Part shown: piece after piece, positions 35,275 through 42,999 of the stretch
Position numbering within the stretch: the first letter of the stretch is position 1
Layout of the letters: every line of letters begins with the position of its first letter
Assembly (NCBI GenBank): GCA_019347575.1
Contig: JAHWKY010000001.1
Location: forward strand, 1 to 64,000
Reading direction: 5' to 3'
From: Actinomycetota bacterium
Lineage (GTDB): Bacteria; Actinomycetota; Nitriliruptoria; Nitriliruptorales; Nitriliruptoraceae
Length of the DNA stretch: 64,000 nucleotides
Notes under the pieces: generated by a model
Told to the model about the DNA's origin: nothing
Databases searched by the model: none
Seen by the model: the letters and a program-made list of their open reading frames with translations, nothing else
Program-made: the position numbers and the translations under genes

Positions 35275-37857
35275 ATGATCGTGGCGGATCCACAGGTAGG
35301 GGCCTTCGTAGGGCGCGACGACGTCCTGACGCAGCTGCTGGAGGCTTTCCGGGAGGCGTCGGCCGGCCGGACCCGTGCGGTGCTGTTGACCGGCGACCCG
35401 GGGATCGGCAAGACCCGCGTCATGGAGGAGTTCGCCTCCCTGCCCGCGCTCGAGGAGGCGTGTGTCCTGTGGGGAGGGGCGTGGGCGGGTGGCGCGCCGG
35501 CGTTCTGGCCGTGGATCCAGATCGTGCGTTCCCACCTCGGCAGGCGTGGCGAAGCCGCCACCCTCGAGAGGTTCGGCTCCGGGGCGCGATGTGTCGCCGA
35601 CCTGATCCCGGCGTTGCGGACCTCGCAACCCGCTGGGGACGGCGACCCGGGTCACGGGCGGTTCGAGCTCTTCGACGCGTTCGCGACGTTCCTGGCGAAC
35701 ACCGCCCATGCCGAGGGTGCCGCGGTCGTCGTTCTGGACGACCTGCACCTGGCGGACGAGTCCAGCCTGCGGCTCGCCGAGTTCGTCATCGGGGCGGTTC
35801 GGACAGCTCCCCTGCTGCTCCTCGGCTCGTGCCACGAGAGCGGCGCCCAGCCAGGCGGAACCGCCGACGCACTGGGCCGGTTCGCAACCTCCGCGACCCG
35901 CGTCGCACTGGGCGGCCTGACGGAGGCCGAGCTGTCCCAGCTGGTCGCGGCGCGGACGGGCACCCCGCCGGACGCCCGGGTCGTCGCGCGGTTGCACGCC
36001 CTCACCGACGGCAACCCGTCGTTCGCAGACGCGCTGTTGGCGACCGCGACGGGCCCGGACACCCCGCTTCGGCTACCCGACCAGCTCCTCAGCGTGGTGC
36101 GGAGCCGGCTGGCCGGTCTGTCGGACGCGGCCCAGGCCGTCCTCGGCTGGGCCGCCGTGCTGGGTACGGAATTCGGGCTCGAGCCGCTGCCCTACCTGGC
36201 GCACCTGCCGGCGAGGGACCTCGTTGCTCTGCTGGCGGAGGCGCGAGCCGCGGGCGTCGTGCGCGACGCTGACCAGGCCGATCGCTACCGCTTCTGCCCT
36301 GCGCTCGTGCGGGACATCGTGTACGACGGCCTCGGACCCGACCGCCGCGTGGCGATGCACGGCCGTGTGGGTGACGTCCTCGAAGGACTCGAGCGCGGCG
36401 ACCGGGCGGAGCGGCTGCCCGCGCTCGCGCACCACTACCGCCTCGCGGCCCCCCGGCGCGGAACCGAGAAGGCGTTGCGCTACACGTTGGAGGCGGCTCG
36501 CACCGCCGCCCGTCTGCTCGCCCACGAGGAAGCCGCCGGGGGGTACCAGCAGGCCCTGGACCTCCTGGCGGCCAGCCAGCCCGCCGAACGGGCGCGACTG
36601 CTCCTGCTGCTCGCGGACGAGCAGTGGCGCGCCGGGCGCACCGACCTCGCCCTCGACACTCTGGAGGAGACCGCACGGCTGGCCCGACAGCTCGGGGACG
36701 GTGAGATGCTCGCTCGGGCGGCGCTGCGGATGGGCGGTGGGCGCATCGAGTCGGGCGCCGTCCGGCCCGGACTCGTCAAGCTGCTCGAGGAGGCCCTGGC
36801 CGGAGTGGACGGCGAGGCGACGGCGCTCCGGGTGCGGCTCCTGGGACGCCTTGCCGTGGCGTTGTACTTCACCGACGACTACCTCCGCCGGGACCGCCTC
36901 AGCGCCGAGGCGGTCACCCTCGCCCGCAAGCTGGATGATCCCGCCGCTGTCGCGTCGAGCCTGAACACCCGACACTTCGCGATCTGGGGGCGCGGAACCT
37001 TGGCAGAGCGGTTGGCCCTGGCGGAGGAGGCGACACGCCTGGCCCAGGACGCCGGCGATGCGGAGCTGGTGCTCGAGGCGCGAACGTGGAGGGTCGTCGA
37101 CCTGCTGGAGTACGGCGACCGCGCCGGCCTGGACGCTGAGGTCGCCCGCTACGTCGAGGACGCCGAGGCGCTGCGGCTGCCCGTCTACCGCTGGTACGGC
37201 CTGCTGTTCGCGACGATGCGCGCGCTGCTCGACGGCCGCCTCGACGCTGCGGAGGAGCTCGTCCCCCGAGCGGTCGCTGCCGGCCGGGCGGCGGGGATCG
37301 CCAGCAGCGAGCAGTTCGGTGCTGTCCAGCTCTACCTGCTGCGGCGCGAGCAGGGGCGTCTCCCCGAGCTGGCCGAAGCCGTCGAGCAGTTCGCTGCGGC
37401 CTACCCGGCGTTGCCGGTGTGGCGTTGCGGGTTCGCGCTGCTGCTCTGCGAGACCGGCCGCGCTGCCGATGCCATCGAGATTCTCGACGAGCTGGCCGCC
37501 GACGGGTTCGGGCGGCTGCCGCCGGACGGGAACTGGCTCGCGTCGGCGGCGCTCTTGGCGGAGGTGTGCGTCCGTGTCGGCGCGACCGGGCACGCGCAGC
37601 GGCTCTACGAGCTCCTCCTTCCCCACGCCGACCAGCACGTCGTCGTCGCCACCGCCGTCGCCTACCTGGGCGCCGTGTCGCACTACCTGGGGCTGCTCGC
37701 GGCGGCTCTCGGCGAGCCCGACGCGGCCGCCGCCCACTTCGCCGACGCACGGCATCGTCACGTCCAGATGCGGGCGCCAGCATGGCTCGCCCGCACCGAG
37801 GAGGCGTCCGCCGCTGCCGCGGTCGTTCGCCTGCCCGAGGACTCGGCGCGGCGGTGA
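35275..37857 (+). CDS. STAND/AAA ATPase with TPR-like repeats, no DNA-binding output domain
   Basis: An 860-residue protein. The N-terminal ATPase (about 10-280) opens with FVGRDDVLTQLL, Walker A GDPGIGKT (40-47) and Walker B VVVLDDLHLAD (about 146-156), the pattern of LuxR-LAL and adenylate-cyclase-associated AAA_16 regulators. From about 400 to 850 it is alpha-helical, TPR-like. Relatives normally end in a LuxR HTH; here the chain ends without one. The stop overlaps the GTG of the SARP gene (GTGA), so the two are probably made together and may form a heteromeric signalling complex. ATG 35275; GTG 35281 also possible. Confidence 0.85.
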   Translation: MIVADPQVGAFVGRDDVLTQLLEAFREASAGRTRAVLLTGDPGIGKTRVMEEFASLPALEEACVLWGGAWAGGAPAFWPWIQIVRSHLGRRGEAATLERFGSGARCVADLIPALRTSQPAGDGDPGHGRFELFDAFATFLANTAHAEGAAVVVLDDLHLADESSLRLAEFVIGAVRTAPLLLLGSCHESGAQPGGTADALGRFATSATRVALGGLTEAELSQLVAARTGTPPDARVVARLHALTDGNPSFADALLATATGPDTPLRLPDQLLSVVRSRLAGLSDAAQAVLGWAAVLGTEFGLEPLPYLAHLPARDLVALLAEARAAGVVRDADQADRYRFCPALVRDIVYDGLGPDRRVAMHGRVGDVLEGLERGDRAERLPALAHHYRLAAPRRGTEKALRYTLEAARTAARLLAHEEAAGGYQQALDLLAASQPAERARLLLLLADEQWRAGRTDLALDTLEETARLARQLGDGEMLARAALRMGGGRIESGAVRPGLVKLLEEALAGVDGEATALRVRLLGRLAVALYFTDDYLRRDRLSAEAVTLARKLDDPAAVASSLNTRHFAIWGRGTLAERLALAEEATRLAQDAGDAELVLEARTWRVVDLLEYGDRAGLDAEVARYVEDAEALRLPVYRWYGLLFATMRALLDGRLDAAEELVPRAVAAGRAAGIASSEQFGAVQLYLLRREQGRLPELAEAVEQFAAAYPALPVWRCGFALLLCETGRAADAIEILDELAADGFGRLPPDGNWLASAALLAEVCVRVGATGHAQRLYELLLPHADQHVVVATAVAYLGAVSHYLGLLAAALGEPDAAAAHFADARHRHVQMRAPAWLARTEEASAAAAVVRLPEDSARR

Positions 37858-40800
37858 CGCTCGTCCTGGACCGGCCACGGCTCATCGCGCGGCTGGAGGC
37901 CGCGGCGGAGTTCCGCCTGACGACCGTGGTCGCCGGTCCCGGCGCCGGGAAGTCGACGCTCCTCCACAGCTGGGCCTCGGCCCGTCCTGTCGTGTCGTGC
38001 ACCCTCATCGCCGCCGACCGCCAGCCCAACCACCTGGCCCACCGGCTGATGGTCGGCCTCCAGCCGCACGTCGGGCAGCTGCCCGACGAGCTGGCGATCG
38101 CGGTCACCGGAACCGATGGCCCGGCGCCGGACGCCGACGACCCGGCACGGGCTCGCACGCTCGGCACGCTGCTCTGTTCGGCCTTGGACGAACTGCTGAC
38201 GCGCGACCTCGTGCTCGTGTTGGACGACGCCGACCTCGTCGATGCGTCTGGTCCGGCCGCGCAGCTCATCGAGACCATCGTCCGGCAGGCCCCTGCACTG
38301 CTCCACGTCGTCGTGTCCGGACAGCGACCGCCCCCGTTCCCGATCGACAGGATGGACCAACCGCGAGGCGTGACCGCCATCACGGAGGCTGACCTGGCGT
38401 TCACGGGGGACGAGACCTGTCACGTGCTGACACGCTTGGCCGGCGATGACGCCGGGACGGTCGCCGCAGCCGCCCAGGCCGCCACAGCAGGCCATCCGGC
38501 TGCGGTGCGGCTGCTGGCCGTGGTACTGGCCAACCAGCCGGTCAGCGACTGGGCGGACTGCGTGTCCACGTTGCCCGCGGCCCGGGACGACCAGCTCCGC
38601 GAGCTGGCCGTCACGGCCTACGAGGCCCAGCCGCTGCGGCCGCGAGAGCTCGTGCGGACCGTCGCGTCACTGCCTGCCTTCACCGTGCCGCTGTGCGAGC
38701 ACCTCGGGCAGGCAGGAGCCGAGACGACCGTTGCCGAGCTCGTGCGCGATGGCCTCTTCGTCCACGCCGTCGGCGACCGCTCCGGCTGGTTCACCGTGAG
38801 CCAACTCGCCCGCCAGTGGCTGGATCGACGCCTATCGCTCGACGTCTGGGAGGCGCAGGACCTCCACCTGCGGGCGGCCGCGTGGTTCGAGACGGTGGAC
38901 GCGTTCCAGGAGGCGCTGCAGACGCTCGCGGCGATAGATGCAGCGGAGCCGATGGCGGCCCTGCTGAGCCGCCGCGCAGCGGCACTGTTGCGCGTCGTCG
39001 ACGTCAAGACCATCGTCGACGCCGTCGACGGCCTCCCGACGGTCGGGCGTCCACCGCATCTCGAGGCGCTGGTCGGGGAAGCCCTCCAGCGTGCGGGGGA
39101 GTGGGACGACGCGCTGGCGGCGTTGGAGCGCGCCGCCGGGGACGCACCCGAGATCCCCGCTGGCGTGGCCTGGCGGCTCGGGCTGGTGCACTACCTGCGC
39201 GGCGAGCTGGACGAGGCCCTCGGCGCCTACGCCCGCGCACGGATCGGCGGCGATCCGGGCGACGAGGCCTGCGTCCTGGCGTGGACGGCCTCGGTCCACT
39301 GGCTGCGGGGAGACATCGCCACGAGCCGGCAGCTCGCGGGGCGGGCGATGACTCTGGCGGAAGGTGCCGACGACTCGCGGGCACTGGCGTTGGCCCACAC
39401 CGCGCTGGCCCTGCTCTCCGCGAACGACGGCGACCGTGCAGCCAACCACGCCCATTACGCGCGTGCCCTGCACCACGCCGAGCGTGCCGGGGACCTGCTC
39501 CAGGTCGTGCGGATCCGCGGCAACCGGGCATCGTTGCACCTGGAGGAGGGGGCGTTCGAGGACGCCATCGCCGAGGCGGACGTCGCCATCAGCCTGGCGG
39601 ACGTGGCCGGGCTCGCGTCACTCCGCGCGCTGGCGCTCACGAACCGCGGCGAGGCCCAGTTCCGTCTCGGCCGCCTGGAGCAGGCCACCTGCGACCTCGA
39701 GGACGCCCGTGCGCTCTACGAGCAGGTCGGATCCCGCGGCGTCGCGTACCCGCTCCTCAAGCTCGCGGACGTCCATCGGGAGCGGGGCGACCTCGCGCTG
39801 GCCCGCGCCGAGTACGAGGAGGCCATCCGCCACGCGGAAGCGGCCGAGGACCGGCAGTGCCTGGTCCCCGCGCTGGCGGGGTTGGCGGAGGTCCGTGCCG
39901 GCGAGGACCCCGCCGCGGCGCGACGACTCGCCGAGCGCGCCCTCGCCGCCGGCCCCGGGATCGGCTACACCCGAGCCGCGCTGGCGGCCGCCCGCCTGGC
40001 GCTCAGTCGGGACGACCCCGACGAGGCCGCCCGCTGGTCGCGTCTCGCCGCCGATGACGCCGCGCGGCGCCGCGACCGCAGCGGGCTCGCCGAGGCGCTC
40101 GCGGTGCAGGCGGTGGCGTCGCAGCCGCCTTCGGTCGAGCTGCTCGCCCAGGCCCAGCGGATCTGGCAGCAGATCGGTGACCCGGTCGGCGAGGCACGCA
40201 CCGCCTCGACCCTCGCCGACCTCGTCGGGGACGGCTCCGCGAGCAAGGCGGCGCAGGCCCGCTTGGCCGAGCTGGGGTCCCGGCGCCCAACGCTGGCTGG
40301 ACGCGTGCCGCAGGCCCCCCCGCCGCTGGAGTTGCTGACGCTCGGTGGCTTCCGGTTGCTGCGCGACGGCGAGACCGCGCCGGCGACCGCATGGCAGTCC
40401 AAGAAGGCACGCGACCTCGTGAAGTTCCTCATCGCCCGGCGGGGCCACCGGACCCCCCGCGACGTCGTCTTCGATGCTCTGTGGTCCGAGGAGGATGGCG
40501 GCGCCATGGGCAACCGCCTGTCGGTGACCATGTCCACCGCGCGGGCGGTGCTGGACCCGGACAAGCGCTTCCCGCCGGACTACTACGTGGGGGCCGACAA
40601 GGAGGCGGTGTGGTTGGAGATCGACCACTGCGCCATCGACGTGGAGCGGTTCCTCGCCGACGTGGCGACCGGGCTCGCCGGGCGGCGCCGGGGCGAGCCC
40701 GCTGCGGCTGCCGTCCTCGCGCGCGCGGAGGCGCTCTACGTCGGGGACGTCTTCGAGGAGGATCCCTACGAGGACTGGACCGTGTCACTGCGGGAGGAGG

Positions 40801-41111
40801 CCCGCGCCGCCTACATGGCGACCGCCCGCGCGCTGGCGGAGGACGCCGCGGCGGCCGGCGAGCACGACGTCGCCGGCCGCTACCTGCTGCGGCTGCTGGA
40901 GCGTGACCCGTACGACGAGGGTGCGCACCTCGCGTTGGTCGGCTGCCTGACCGCGGCAGGCCAGCATGGCGAGGCTCGCCGCTGGTACCGCACCTACTGC
41001 GCGAGGATGGCTGAGCTCGACGTCGAGGCGGCACCCTTCCCCGGGGTTGCCGGCTCGCGCGTGCCTACCTCCCCTTCGCCTGGTGGCCGGGCGCGTCGGG
41101 CGGCGGGCTGA
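37854..41111 (+). CDS. STAND ATPase with C-terminal SARP (BTAD) transcriptional activator domain
   Basis: A 1085-residue regulator. The N-terminal MalT-like ATPase has Walker A GPGAGKST (about 26-33) and Walker B LVLVLDDADLVD (about 117-128), followed by a long TPR region (about 350-800). The last 260 residues (from about 823) are a SARP unit: an OmpR-type winged helix, LTLGGFRLLRDG and KKARDLVKFLIARRGHRTPRDVVFDALW, then a bacterial transcriptional activator domain ending YDEGAHLALVGCLTAAGQ. In AfsR-type proteins the SARP part is N-terminal; here it is C-terminal. SARPs bind direct repeats with 11-bp period, and two such sites occur just downstream. GTG start overlaps the upstream ATPase gene. 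Confidence 0.88.
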   Translation: MTLVLDRPRLIARLEAAAEFRLTTVVAGPGAGKSTLLHSWASARPVVSCTLIAADRQPNHLAHRLMVGLQPHVGQLPDELAIAVTGTDGPAPDADDPARARTLGTLLCSALDELLTRDLVLVLDDADLVDASGPAAQLIETIVRQAPALLHVVVSGQRPPPFPIDRMDQPRGVTAITEADLAFTGDETCHVLTRLAGDDAGTVAAAAQAATAGHPAAVRLLAVVLANQPVSDWADCVSTLPAARDDQLRELAVTAYEAQPLRPRELVRTVASLPAFTVPLCEHLGQAGAETTVAELVRDGLFVHAVGDRSGWFTVSQLARQWLDRRLSLDVWEAQDLHLRAAAWFETVDAFQEALQTLAAIDAAEPMAALLSRRAAALLRVVDVKTIVDAVDGLPTVGRPPHLEALVGEALQRAGEWDDALAALERAAGDAPEIPAGVAWRLGLVHYLRGELDEALGAYARARIGGDPGDEACVLAWTASVHWLRGDIATSRQLAGRAMTLAEGADDSRALALAHTALALLSANDGDRAANHAHYARALHHAERAGDLLQVVRIRGNRASLHLEEGAFEDAIAEADVAISLADVAGLASLRALALTNRGEAQFRLGRLEQATCDLEDARALYEQVGSRGVAYPLLKLADVHRERGDLALARAEYEEAIRHAEAAEDRQCLVPALAGLAEVRAGEDPAAARRLAERALAAGPGIGYTRAALAAARLALSRDDPDEAARWSRLAADDAARRRDRSGLAEALAVQAVASQPPSVELLAQAQRIWQQIGDPVGEARTASTLADLVGDGSASKAAQARLAELGSRRPTLAGRVPQAPPPLELLTLGGFRLLRDGETAPATAWQSKKARDLVKFLIARRGHRTPRDVVFDALWSEEDGGAMGNRLSVTMSTARAVLDPDKRFPPDYYVGADKEAVWLEIDHCAIDVERFLADVATGLAGRRRGEPAAAAVLARAEALYVGDVFEEDPYEDWTVSLREEARAAYMATARALAEDAAAAGEHDVAGRYLLRLLERDPYDEGAHLALVGCLTAAGQHGEARRWYRTYCARMAELDVEAAPFPGVAGSRVPTSPSPGGRARRAAG

Positions 41112-41173
41112 CGCCTCCGGTCGAGGGCGTGCAGCCTGGAACGAAGGCGGGTCGAGGAGCCTCCCCTGCACCC

Positions 41174-41195
41174 ACCCGAAGGCCACCCGAAGGCC
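41174..41195 (+). promoter_or_regulatory. Candidate SARP operator, perfect 11-bp tandem repeat
   Basis: ACCCGAAGGCC occurs twice back to back (41174-41184 and 41185-41195). The ATG of the small gene follows after exactly 19 nt. Heptamers at 11-bp period, one helical turn, are the known SARP recognition pattern. A second copy with the same 19-nt spacing lies upstream of ggt. Confidence 0.55.
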
Positions 41196-41214
41196 TGGCG
41201 GCATGATGGCGGTC

Positions 41215-41478
41215 ATGGAGACGTTCATCGTGCGGATCTGGTCCCCGGCAGGCGACGTGGCGGGTGGGGACGGCGGCCTGCACGGCACCGTCGAGCGCGT
41301 GGGGTCGGGCGCGGCCGTCCCGTTCCGCAGCAGCGGGGAGCTGCTCGAACTCGTCACGTTCCGCTCGGCGCCCGACGCCGACGACGTGATCCGCCCGTTG
41401 AGCCTCCTGCAGGACCCGGGGCCGATCACCGGGGTCGCCCCGCGACCGGACCAGCGTGACGACAGCAGCGTTCCATGA
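41215..41478 (+). CDS. Small conserved hypothetical protein
   Basis: An 87-residue protein, METFIVRIWSP at the start, then GLHGTVERVGSGAAVPFRSSGELLELV and a disordered tail. It matches in outline a common small actinobacterial family with no known function. No signal peptide or metal motif. ATG 41215 is chosen over 41203/41206 because ggt begins with the same ATGGAGA at the identical distance from its own operator; neither has a Shine-Dalgarno sequence, which suggests leaderless transcription from a SARP-dependent promoter. Confidence 0.65.
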   Translation: METFIVRIWSPAGDVAGGDGGLHGTVERVGSGAAVPFRSSGELLELVTFRSAPDADDVIRPLSLLQDPGPITGVAPRPDQRDDSSVP

Positions 41479-41520
41479 CCTTGCGGGACGGGTGTCCCCT
41501 GAGGTGGCGGGGAGGCGTCC

Positions 41521-42936
41521 ATGCGTGAGTCCGACTGGCAAGGAGTTCTCGACGCGGTCCGCGAACCGGCACTGGCCTACCTACGGTCCCTACCCGACCG
41601 TCGCGTCTACCGGCCGACGGACCCAGAGGAGATCCTGGCGTCGATGGGCGGTCCGTTGCCGTCCGAAGGCGTTCCGGCCACAGAGGTGATCGCGGCGCTG
41701 GCCCGCGATCTTGAACCCTTCATCGTCGCCCACGCGTCGGGACGGTACTTCGGGTTCGTCATCGGCGGGTTGCACCCCGCCGCTTACGGCGCGGAGATCC
41801 TCACCGCGACGTGGGACCAGAACGCGGGCCTCTACGCGGTCGCGCCCGGCGTGGCGGTCGTCGAGGAGGTGGCGGCGGGGTGGCTGCTCGACCTGCTCGA
41901 CCTGCCCCGGGATGCCTCGGTGGGGTTCGTCACGGGTGGGCAGATGGCGAGCTTCACCTGTCTGGCGGCCGCACGTGATGCGGTGCTGCGCCAGGTCGGG
42001 TGGGACGTCGAGGCGGACGGTCTGCAGGGAGCCCCGCCGGTCCACGTCGTGGTGAAGTCGGAGAAGCACAGCACGGTCGCCAGGGCGTTGCGCTTCCTCG
42101 GGCTCGGCTACAGCCGTGCGGTGGAGGTTGCCTCCGACGCCGGATCACGGATGGACGCCGAGGACCTCGACCGGACGCTGGAGAACCTCGACGGTCCCAC
42201 CATCATCTGCGTCGAGGCGGGCAACGTGAACACCGGGTCTTTCGATCCGTTCCATGCCGTGGCCGACGCCGCCGAGGCTCACCGGAGCCGAGACAACCCG
42301 ACGTGGGTCCACGTGGACGGCGCCATCGGCCTGTGGGCGCGAGCGTCCTCCGGGCAGCGGCCCATCACCGCAGGCTTGGACCGGCTGGACTCGTGGTCGA
42401 CCGACGCGCACAAACTGCTCAACGTCGCCTACGACTCCGGCATCGCCGTGTGCCGGGACCGCTCCGCGCACCGCGCCGCCATGAGCGTACAAGCCAGCTA
42501 CCTCGTCCACAGCGACGAAGGCGGTCCCCGTGATCAGTTGGACTGGAACCCGGAGTTCTCGCGCAGAGCACGCGGACTGGGGGTCTACGCGACGCTGCGC
42601 TCGCTGGGGAGCCGCGGCGTCGAGGACCTGGTCGACCGTGTCTGTGCTCTGGCCCGCCGTTTCGCCACCGCTATCGGCGAGAGCGGCAAGGCACAGATCG
42701 CCAACGACGTCGCCTTCAACCAGATCCTGGTCCGATGGCTCGCCGACGACCAGGACCATGACGCGTTCACCGACCGGGTCGTCAACCGCGTCCAGGAGGA
42801 TGGCACCGCCTTCTTCAGCGGCACCACCTGGAACGGCATGCGCTTGATGCGCATCTCGGTGTCCAACTGGGCCACGGACGAGGAGGACGTCGACCGCGCG
42901 GTCGATGCGCTCCTGCGGTGCGCTCGGGAGGGATGA
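41521..42936 (+). CDS. Group II pyridoxal-phosphate-dependent decarboxylase
   Basis: A 471-residue PLP enzyme of the aromatic-amino-acid/glutamate decarboxylase group. YFGFVIGGLHPAAYGAE and the TGGQMASFTCLAAAR segment precede the cofactor site; the invariant WVHVDGAIG Asp and the Schiff-base Lys298 in STDAHKLLN are present. It should decarboxylate an L-amino acid to an amine, though relatives act as aldehyde synthases; the substrate cannot be assigned. ATG with GGGAGG about 6 nt upstream. It lies 42 nt after the small gene and is probably co-transcribed with it, under the SARP-type operator. Confidence 0.85.
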   Translation: MRESDWQGVLDAVREPALAYLRSLPDRRVYRPTDPEEILASMGGPLPSEGVPATEVIAALARDLEPFIVAHASGRYFGFVIGGLHPAAYGAEILTATWDQNAGLYAVAPGVAVVEEVAAGWLLDLLDLPRDASVGFVTGGQMASFTCLAAARDAVLRQVGWDVEADGLQGAPPVHVVVKSEKHSTVARALRFLGLGYSRAVEVASDAGSRMDAEDLDRTLENLDGPTIICVEAGNVNTGSFDPFHAVADAAEAHRSRDNPTWVHVDGAIGLWARASSGQRPITAGLDRLDSWSTDAHKLLNVAYDSGIAVCRDRSAHRAAMSVQASYLVHSDEGGPRDQLDWNPEFSRRARGLGVYATLRSLGSRGVEDLVDRVCALARRFATAIGESGKAQIANDVAFNQILVRWLADDQDHDAFTDRVVNRVQEDGTAFFSGTTWNGMRLMRISVSNWATDEEDVDRAVDALLRCAREG

Positions 42937-42958
42937 CCTCGAGTCGCGGGCGAACGCC

Positions 42959-42980
42959 ACGCGAAGGTCACCCGAAGGCT
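42959..42980 (+). promoter_or_regulatory. Candidate SARP operator upstream of ggt
   Basis: ACGCGAAGGTC (42959-42969) is followed directly by ACCCGAAGGCT (42970-42980): the same 11-bp-period repeat as at 41174-41195, slightly degenerate. The ATG at 43000 follows after exactly 19 nt. No convincing -10 hexamer is visible between them. Confidence 0.5.
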
Positions 42981-42999
42981 GCGGCGCACCCTGCACGTC

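Noticed and set aside
35086-35997. Minus-strand gene over the start of the STAND ATPase
   Set aside because: Its translation has no domain and covers a clear ATPase on the other strand.
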